Origin: Candidatus Acidiferrum typicum
GTDB taxonomy: Bacteria > Acidobacteriota > Terriglobia > Acidiferrales > UBA7541
Length of the DNA stretch: 64,000 nt
Direction: 5' to 3'
Assembly: GCA_025463055.1 (NCBI GenBank)
Contig: JAOAPV010000129.1
Span: 39,630-103,629, forward strand
The notes beneath the pieces were generated by a model. It was not told the DNA's origin. It did no database searches and saw only the letters and a list, made by a program, of their open reading frames with translations. Positions within the stretch are counted from its first letter, which is position 1. Each line of letters opens with the position of its first letter. This document shows, in pieces, positions 58,456-64,000 of the stretch. Made by a program: the position numbers and the translations under genes.

Positions 58456-58492
58456 TGCGAATCTCCTCCCGTTTGTGGTCCCTCGAGACTGG

Positions 58493-58530
58493 AAAAACTT
58501 AAGGCCATCATCCCTTTGGACGATGGCCTT
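58493..58530 (-). terminator. Attenuator terminator upstream of ilvD
   Basis: On the minus strand AAGGCCATCGTCC pairs with GGATGATGGCCTT over 13 base pairs, with one G-U pair and a four-base AAAG loop. The bases TTTTT (58497-58493) follow two bases after the stem. This is a strong intrinsic terminator 37 bases before the ilvD start, and only makes sense if it can be overridden. Confidence 0.85.
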
Positions 58531-58565
58531 GAATTCTACTCTGTTTGGCTAGGCCGCCATCATCC
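58518..58565 (-). promoter_or_regulatory. Antiterminator pairing for the ilv attenuator
   Basis: The 10-mer GGATGATGGC occurs twice on the minus strand: at 58565-58556, overlapping the leader-peptide stop codon, and at 58513-58504, in the 3' arm of the terminator. The upstream copy can pair with the 5' arm (GCCATCGTCC) with one G-U pair, which would prevent terminator formation. Confidence 0.75.
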
Positions 58566-58676
58566 GCTCGGGTTTCCCCGTACAGCTACAAACTTGATTC
58601 GTACGACGACACGCGCCGCGCATTCGGCGGTGTTCGCCGAAATTGTCCGACCGTTCGTGATGGCGACGTGGAGCAT
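58560..58676 (-). CDS. Candidate ilv leader peptide (38 residues)
   Basis: A short frame from ATG 58676 to TGA 58562-58560. Residues 22-32 read RVVVRIKFVAV, with five Val and one Ile codon, and the peptide ends with RGNPSG. The stop codon lies inside the upstream arm that forms the antiterminator, as in classical attenuators. Shortage of valyl- or isoleucyl-tRNA would stall the ribosome before this point, leaving the antiterminator free. No strong ribosome-binding site is visible. A 61-codon in-frame extension begins at 58745 but lies upstream of the proposed promoter. Confidence 0.65.
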   Translation of the reverse strand: MLHVAITNGRTISANTAECAARVVVRIKFVAVRGNPSG

Positions 58677-59195
58677 CTTGATCGCCACGGAGGATAGCAG
58701 AATGAAGGTGTCGGGGCAATCAGTCAAATTAATAGTGATAGGCAATAGAATAAATAGAACTTATCGAGAGAAATTGCTGCGGGACGTCGTCGACGCGCAG
58801 GCTTATCGCTCAGGTCGGCCAACAAGCCAACTCCCGAACGCGAAGTCATCTATTTGTCCAAGGGGTTTCTATCTTTCGGATTTGCCTTCGCATCCCAGCT
58901 ACAGAGACTTGATTGATCTGAGGAGAAAGGGGCAACTAGGCATGCTGAAACGCGAATCGCGATCCGCCTGCTTGCGACGATAATTGCCGCCAGGAAGATT
59001 ATCCGATACGCACCAAAGTCCCCCGTTTGTGTTGATGAAAGCGAGTGAGTTGTCTATTGTAAAAGCAGAAAAGGTCGGACGATTTACCGGACAACTTAAC
59101 CGGGGACGAAAACCATCCAAGCCGAAAGCCGATAGATCGGGTCGATCTGAGGCGACCGGAGTTCGACTGCGCATGATGTTGTGCGCCCCTAAATC
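58561..59195. other. Intergenic region between divergent ilvD operon and glycosyltransferase gene
   Basis: Its left part holds the ilv leader, attenuator and promoter. The right part, about 58,730-59,195, contains no convincing gene. Plus-strand frames here have no similarity that I recognise, and one overlaps the attenuator. No promoter for the glycosyltransferase gene could be fixed. Confidence 0.5.
58699..58727 (-). promoter_or_regulatory. Candidate promoter of the ilvDBNC operon
   Basis: A TTGACT box (58727-58722) is followed after 17 bases by CATTCT (58704-58699). The -35 matches five of six consensus bases; the -10 only three. The predicted transcription start would fall just before the leader-peptide ATG at 58676, which fits its position. 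Confidence 0.45.
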
Positions 59196-60005
59196 ATGCT
59201 GAACGGAAAAATTATCGCCGTCGTTCTGCCCGCCTACAATGCCGAGAGAACGCTCGAAGCAACGGTTCGCGAATTACCAGACATCGTGGACATTAAAATC
59301 CTCGTGGATGACTGCAGTTCCGATCAGACGGTGAAGCTGGCGCGAAGGCTGGGAATTTCCACGCACGTTCACACTAAAAACTACGGTTACGGCAGAAATC
59401 AGATGACTTGCTACCACGAGGCGTTGGCGGCAGGCGCCGACGTGGTGATCATGCTGCATCCCGACTACCAGTACACGCCGCTGCTGATCACTGCTATGGC
59501 TAGCATGATTGCTTACGGGGTTTACGACGTTGTGCTTGGCTCACGGATTCTGGGCGGAACCGCGATTTCCGGCGGAATGCCGGTTTACAAGTACATTGCG
59601 AATCGTTTCTTAACGGCGTTTCAGAATTTGTTTTTGGGCACGAAGCTCTCGGAATTCCACACAGGTTACCGCGCGTTTAGCCGGAAGGTGCTGGCAGAGT
59701 TGCCGTTCGTGGAAAATTCAAACGATTTTGTTTTCGACAGCCAGATGCTCGCGCAATGCGTTTATTTTAGATACCGCATCGGAGAGGTATCCTGCCCGAC
59801 CAAATATTTTCCCGAGGCATCCTCGATTAATTTCCGGCGCTCGGTCAAGTATGGATTAGGCGTTATAGGGGTCACGGTGCAATATATGCTGCAGACGAGT
59901 GGACTAGCCCAATATCGGTTTCTTCAGAATGGTAATCAGCGAATCGACTCGTCGTATGCACCCGCGGTGGTTGACGAGGCGATGCCCACCGAGGCGGAAG
60001 ATTGA
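59196..60005 (+). CDS. Glycosyltransferase family 2 protein (dolichyl-phosphate mannose synthase-like)
   Basis: A 269-residue GT-A glycosyltransferase. The nucleotide-binding start [15 protein letters not shown] and the acidic motif VDDCSSDQT are present, followed by HPDYQYTP and the acceptor-region [11 protein letters not shown]. It has no strong membrane helices apart from a weakly hydrophobic part near residues 225-245. It probably adds a sugar to a lipid or polymer at the inner membrane. The stop overlaps the TTG start of the next gene by four bases, so the two are translationally coupled. Confidence 0.9.
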   Translation: MLNGKIIAVVLPAYNAERTLEATVRELPDIVDIKILVDDCSSDQTVKLARRLGISTHVHTKNYGYGRNQMTCYHEALAAGADVVIMLHPDYQYTPLLITAMASMIAYGVYDVVLGSRILGGTAISGGMPVYKYIANRFLTAFQNLFLGTKLSEFHTGYRAFSRKVLAELPFVENSNDFVFDSQMLAQCVYFRYRIGEVSCPTKYFPEASSINFRRSVKYGLGVIGVTVQYMLQTSGLAQYRFLQNGNQRIDSSYAPAVVDEAMPTEAED

Positions 60006-61498
60006 CACTGCCACATCCCCGGGTCAAAGACTGGGGAGTCCTCGCCGGTTTGAGTCTTGGCGCTTTCTTTCTGGAAGGGTATCATCCCGGCATCGAAGAC
60101 GCGGAAATCTACCTTCCCGGGATATTGAAACGGCTGCATCCCACGCTTTTCCCATATAATTCCGAGTTTTTCGAATCGCACGCGCACATGACGTTCTTTC
60201 CGCAAATCATCGCGGGCTCCGTTCGCTTGCTGCATCTTCCCGTCGGTATCGTGCTGTTAGGGTGGCAACTTCTCTGTATATTCCTACTTTTGTTGGCGTG
60301 CTGGCGTATCGCGCGGCTGTGTTTTCGCGAGGAGTATGCGGTGTGGTGCGGAGTGGCCGTTACCGCGGCGCTGCTGCGGATGTCCGCGGCGGGGACCGGA
60401 CTCTATATCATGGATGAGTATTTGACGCCGCGCTCGCTTTCCGCTCCGGGAGCGCTGCTTGCGGTAGGCGATGCTATCGAGGGGAATTACTTGAGAGCGG
60501 GAATGTGGATGGCTGTTATATGTGCCGTGCATCCGCTGATGTCGGTGTTTGCTGGAACCTTTGTGGTGTTGCTAGTTTTCCTTAAGCCCAAGGCTTTACT
60601 TGATATCGCTCCGGCAAAAACTTCTGTTGCCGCGTTTGCTGTCATCGCTCTGCCGGTATTTCCGAAAGTGACGCCGGCTTATCGCGAAGTTTTGGAGACG
60701 CGTTCTTATTTCTTTCTGACTAACTGGGCTTGGTACGAATGGCTGGGCCTCTTGGGACCATTCGCTCTCTTGGCGTGGATGGCGTGGTTGGGAAAGCGGA
60801 AGAACCTGGGCGCCACGCATTTGATTTGCGAGGCGCTGATCGTGTTCGAGGGGATTTTTTTAGCGATGGCATTGGTGATCTCGATGCCCGGACGCTTTGA
60901 CAATGTTGCGGAACTCCAGCCGATGCGCTGCCTACACCTGCTGTACATACTAATGTTTCTGATTGGTGGCGGGCTGCTGGGGAAGTTCGTATTGCGGGAT
61001 CGAGGTTGGCGATGGGCGCTGCTATTTATTCCGCTTTGCGGTGTGACAGTGGTGGCGCAAAGGGCGGCATTTCCGGCTACGCACTATGTGGAGTGGCCCT
61101 GGAAAGTGGCGAACAATCCGTGGGTACAGGCGTTCGACTGGATTCGTACGAACACGCCTGAAGATGCGTACTTCGCCATGAATCCAATGGCGATGCAACT
61201 GCCGGGCGAGGATGAGCACGGTTTTCGCGCCATTGCGCAGCGGAGCCTCTTGGCGGATCGCGTGAAAGACAGCGGTGCCGTGAGCATGTTCCCCGCGCTG
61301 GCAGAGGAATGGCAGGAGCAGGTAAATGCGCAACGCGAATGGACCAAATTTCAACTTGCGGACTTTCAGAAGCTGAAAGCGCGATACTGCGTGGATTGGG
61401 TTGTTGTAGAGGTAGAACAGCCCGGTGCTGTCGGACTGACATGTCCATACGGAAATTCGCGGGTACGAGTGTGTAGGATCGAATCCGAAGCGCGTTGA
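60002..61498 (+). CDS. Multi-pass membrane protein, function unknown
   Basis: A 498-residue protein starting with TTG that overlaps the stop of the glycosyltransferase. It has about ten membrane helices through residue 375 and a soluble C-terminal part of about 120 residues ([16 protein letters not shown]). The layout resembles GT-C type glycosyltransferases or DUF6798-type proteins, and an early acidic site is visible in [15 protein letters not shown] cannot assign a substrate. Coupling to the GT2 gene suggests a joint step in glycolipid or cell-surface glycan assembly. Confidence 0.7.
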   Translation: MTLPHPRVKDWGVLAGLSLGAFFLEGYHPGIEDAEIYLPGILKRLHPTLFPYNSEFFESHAHMTFFPQIIAGSVRLLHLPVGIVLLGWQLLCIFLLLLACWRIARLCFREEYAVWCGVAVTAALLRMSAAGTGLYIMDEYLTPRSLSAPGALLAVGDAIEGNYLRAGMWMAVICAVHPLMSVFAGTFVVLLVFLKPKALLDIAPAKTSVAAFAVIALPVFPKVTPAYREVLETRSYFFLTNWAWYEWLGLLGPFALLAWMAWLGKRKNLGATHLICEALIVFEGIFLAMALVISMPGRFDNVAELQPMRCLHLLYILMFLIGGGLLGKFVLRDRGWRWALLFIPLCGVTVVAQRAAFPATHYVEWPWKVANNPWVQAFDWIRTNTPEDAYFAMNPMAMQLPGEDEHGFRAIAQRSLLADRVKDSGAVSMFPALAEEWQEQVNAQREWTKFQLADFQKLKARYCVDWVVVEVEQPGAVGLTCPYGNSRVRVCRIESEAR

Positions 61499-61579
61499 CC
61501 ACAATCTTCAGTTTCTACGGTGGAACCGAAGCTTGTTCTTGGGCATCCTTGCGCCTGGCAAAAGCATCTTTGGAGTGAT

Positions 61580-62941
61580 ATGCCCAACTCTGCTCCGGCT
61601 GCGTCATTCGCTTCGGACTACGCAACTCACGTCAATCCTCGTTGGGCAACACTCTTAAACGTTCTGCAGATGAATGTGAAGTATGACCGGTGCTTTGGAA
61701 CCGAGCTTTTCACCGCGGACGGGCGCCGTGTTCTCGACTACCTTTCCGGATACTGTGTTCACAATATCGGTCACAACCATCCGTACGTTATCCAGGCGCT
61801 GAAAGAGGAAATGGATCGTTGCGGTCCGGCGATGTTGCAAAGCCATGTGCCGGAGTTGGCGGGCGAGCTTGCCCGCAGGCTTTGTGATCTTGCTGGAGGC
61901 GAGCTGCGCAAGGTGTTCTTCGGCAGCAGCGGCAGTGAAGGGGTGGAGGCCGCGATTAAATTCGCTCGGGCCGCGACGCGCAGAGCTGGACTGCTCTGCG
62001 CAAAAAATAGTTTTCACGGACTGACGACCGGCGCGCTGTCTCTAATGACGGACCCGTTTTGGCGTGAAGGATTCGAACCGCTTCTGCAGAACACCGTGGC
62101 GCTTCCGTTCGGCGATTTGGCGGCGCTGGAAAGGGAACTGAGCACAAAACGTTTTGCAGCATTTATTGTCGAGCCGCTTCAATCTGAAGCGGGAATCAAC
62201 CTCGCGCCGGTTGGCTATTTGCAGGGCGCGCAAGAAATTTGCCGGCGAACGGGCACACTTTTCGTGCTCGATGAAGTCCAGACCGGAATGTTTCGCACAG
62301 GTCCATTTCTCGCCGGTCATTATGCTGGTGTTGATCCGGACATTGTCATTTTGGCGAAGGCTCTCAGCGGTGGACTCGTGCCCGTGAGCGCGACGCTGAT
62401 GACGGACGAGGTTTATGAGAGCGTTTACTCGTCGCTACGCCGCGCGATCGTGCATACCTCCACTTTTAGTGAGAACAGCCTCTCCATGCGCGCCGGGCTT
62501 GCCACTCTAGATGTGCTGGAGAAGCAGTCGCTGGGCGCACGCGCCAGCGCCTTGGGTGAAATGCTGCGAACTCGATTGCGCGAGGAGCTCTCGCCGTTCG
62601 AAATGGTGAAAGAAGTTCGCGGACTCGGGATGCTGTCGGGCATCGAGTTCAAATCGCCATCCAAGCTGAGCTTAAAGGTCGCATTCGAGTCCTTCCGGGC
62701 CATTCACCCGGCGATGTTCGGTCAAATCGTAGTGATGCGGTTGTTTCGCGACAAGGGAATCCTGACGCAAATTTGTGGCAATAACTTTATGGTGCTGAAG
62801 GTGGCGCCGCCTTTGGTGGTCACGGAGGATGAGCTCAACGAATTTGTCGCGGCGATCCGTGACGTGGTTGATCTGATGCACTCTTCGCCGTCGTTTTGGA
62901 CTGAGGCGCTGGGGTTGGCCAAACGAGCTGTCAATATTTAG
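61580..62941 (+). CDS. Class III aminotransferase
   Basis: Begun at ATG 61580 with GGAG four bases upstream, giving 453 residues; an in-frame GTG lies at 61520. The PLP-binding region is clear: GSSGSEGVEAAIKFAR, FHGLTTGALSLM, LDEVQTG with the aspartate contacting PLP, and the Schiff-base lysine in AKALSGG near residue 260. Members use ornithine, acetylornithine or other omega-amino donors; some act in hopanoid or natural-product synthesis. It is followed after 52 bases by the flavoprotein gene. The substrate is unknown. Confidence 0.9.
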   Translation: MPNSAPAASFASDYATHVNPRWATLLNVLQMNVKYDRCFGTELFTADGRRVLDYLSGYCVHNIGHNHPYVIQALKEEMDRCGPAMLQSHVPELAGELARRLCDLAGGELRKVFFGSSGSEGVEAAIKFARAATRRAGLLCAKNSFHGLTTGALSLMTDPFWREGFEPLLQNTVALPFGDLAALERELSTKRFAAFIVEPLQSEAGINLAPVGYLQGAQEICRRTGTLFVLDEVQTGMFRTGPFLAGHYAGVDPDIVILAKALSGGLVPVSATLMTDEVYESVYSSLRRAIVHTSTFSENSLSMRAGLATLDVLEKQSLGARASALGEMLRTRLREELSPFEMVKEVRGLGMLSGIEFKSPSKLSLKVAFESFRAIHPAMFGQIVVMRLFRDKGILTQICGNNFMVLKVAPPLVVTEDELNEFVAAIRDVVDLMHSSPSFWTEALGLAKRAVNI

Positions 62942-62993
62942 AGTGCTGATCTAATCCTGGTGGTCTGCACAACGTGATGAGTCGAGGAGCAGG

Positions 62994-64000
62994 ATGGGGC
63001 AAACAACGGACGTGTTTGTAGTCGGCGGGGGGCCGGCTGGACTTGCCGCTGCCATCGCCGCGCGTAAGCGAGGGCTTGACGTTATCGTAGCCGACGGTGT
63101 TGAGCCTCCTATTGACAAGCCGTGCGGCGAAGGCCTAATGCCAGACACGCTTTCCGTTCTTGGCGAGCTTGGGGTAGTGATCAATCCTGCGGAGGGATTC
63201 GCGTTTCGTGGAATTCGCTTTGTCGACGGGAGTCTTGAGGTCGATGGAGAGTTTCCGTTCGAGCAGGGTCTTGGCCTGCGGCGGCCGTTGTTGCACCAAA
63301 GAATGATCGACAGGGCACAGCAGTTGGGTGTCAGTTTATTGTGGAATACGTCTGTTAGCGGGCTGTCGCGCGAAGGTGTTTTAGTTGGCGGGGAAACGAT
63401 AGCTGCCCGCTGGATTATCGGCGCCGATGGCATTCGATCGCGTGTCCGCCGATGGTGCGGGCTCGAGACTCCCGAGCTGACGCAGCCCCGTTACGCATTT
63501 CGGCGCCACTATCACGTCCAGCCCTGGACCGATTGCATGGAGATCTACTGGGGCTGCGATGCGCAAGCCTATGTCACTCCAGTAGGGCATGGAGACGTTT
63601 GCCTGGTGCTGATTTCACGCAACCCTAGGCTGCGTTCAGCCTCAATTGCCACGGAGTTTCCGAAACTTGCGGAGCGTCTTGCGTCGGCAGGGTACAACTC
63701 CGAGCAAGGAGCGGTGACGCTCACGTGCGGATTGCAACGAGTTTATCGCGATAATGTGGCGCTCATTGGCGATGCGTCCGGAAGTGTTGACGCCATCACG
63801 GGCGAAGGGCTCTGCCTCAGCTTTCATCAGGCGACCGCGTTGGCGGATGCACTCGCGTGCGGCGATCTCAGCCGCTATCAAGCCGCGCATCGCCGCCTGG
63901 CTCGGCGACCCACATTAGTGGGGCGAATGTTGTTGCTGCTTGACCGGCAGCCGAAGATACGGGGCCGCGCCATGCAGGTTCTCGCGGCGCATCCAGACCT
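62994..64000 (+). CDS. Geranylgeranyl-reductase-like FAD-dependent oxidoreductase (3' truncated by window edge)
   Basis: The frame starts at ATG 62994, after AGGAGCAGG, and is still open at the window end, with 335 codons visible. The FAD-binding GGGPAG lies near residue 11, with PCGEGLMPDTL at about 44-54, GADGIRSRV near 142, and the second FAD motif IGDASGSVDAITGEG near 260. This places it in the GGR/FixC/para-hydroxybenzoate hydroxylase superfamily. Relatives reduce prenyl chains or hydroxylate natural products, and the CGEGLMP form is found beside type III polyketide synthase genes. The next gene lies outside the window. It is likely cotranscribed with the aminotransferase. Confidence 0.85.
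   Translation, partial: MGQTTDVFVVGGGPAGLAAAIAARKRGLDVIVADGVEPPIDKPCGEGLMPDTLSVLGELGVVINPAEGFAFRGIRFVDGSLEVDGEFPFEQGLGLRRPLLHQRMIDRAQQLGVSLLWNTSVSGLSREGVLVGGETIAARWIIGADGIRSRVRRWCGLETPELTQPRYAFRRHYHVQPWTDCMEIYWGCDAQAYVTPVGHGDVCLVLISRNPRLRSASIATEFPKLAERLASAGYNSEQGAVTLTCGLQRVYRDNVALIGDASGSVDAITGEGLCLSFHQATALADALACGDLSRYQAAHRRLARRPTLVGRMLLLLDRQPKIRGRAMQVLAAHPD

Noticed and set aside
58516..58983. A 155-codon plus-strand frame between ilvD and the glycosyltransferase
   Set aside because: It overlaps the attenuator and leader peptide, has no ribosome-binding site and no recognisable similarity.

Overview
The window looks like chromosome from a member of the Acidobacteriota (inference, class Terriglobia-like). 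The reasons are a large Oar-type TonB-dependent receptor with an N-terminal carboxypeptidase-regulatory-like domain, a CadC-type winged-helix/TPR regulator, several secreted proteins with Cna-B-like domains, a secreted aromatic/glycine-repeat protein, moderately high GC and densely packed genes. I see no rRNA, tRNA, CRISPR array, insertion sequence or prophage.

Layout. 1-3,000: end of a Ppx/GppA phosphatase, SixA, and a Tat-exported Gfo/Idh/MocA dehydrogenase. 3,237-6,737: the TonB-dependent receptor. 6,974-10,268: a CNNM/CBS membrane protein joined to two dipeptide-type ABC permeases. 10,270-14,296: SAM hydrolase, a secreted repeat protein, a GNAT enzyme, a DUF1440 membrane protein and a DinB protein. 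14,465-17,068: a PAS histidine kinase with three receiver-only response regulators. 17,075-25,125: quinone oxidoreductase, J-domain membrane protein, kelch propeller, a frameshifted CPBP protease, an acyltransferase, an FtsB-like protein, phosphohexomutase and CutA. 25,152-35,901: trans-sulfuration enzyme, alditol-oxidase-like flavoprotein, two secreted or anchored hydrolase/Cna-B proteins, an ABC permease, ferredoxin-NADP reductase, two related unknown proteins, a TPR protein, a fragment of a CuA/cupredoxin gene and a YkvA protein. 36,154-45,601: glycogen branching enzyme, plastocyanin-like protein, wHTH-TPR regulator, secreted esterase, double TonB_C protein and gamma-glutamyltransferase. 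45,838-50,727: a small secreted protein, then a VanX-like dipeptidase operon with an unusual fusion of a PBP4-type DD-peptidase to a D-aminoacylase-like domain. 51,017-58,727: metallophosphoesterase, RpiR regulator and the ilvDBNC operon. 59,196-64,000: glycosyltransferase, membrane protein, class III aminotransferase and a geranylgeranyl-reductase-like flavoprotein cut by the window edge.

The best-supported regulatory discovery is in front of ilvD. A candidate promoter, a 38-codon leader peptide rich in Val/Ile codons near its end, a repeated 10-mer able to form an antiterminator, and a 13-bp terminator with a T-run form a complete classical attenuator for branched-chain amino acid synthesis. 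Other points to check are the PBP4/D-aminoacylase fusion lacking the usual HxH metal motif, the one-base frameshift in the CPBP protease, the CuA-site gene remnant, the kinase with receiver-only regulators, and a family of REP-like palindromes.

Most genes encode housekeeping, envelope and central metabolic functions. The accessory character is strongest in 29-36 kb, 42-51 kb and 59-64 kb.
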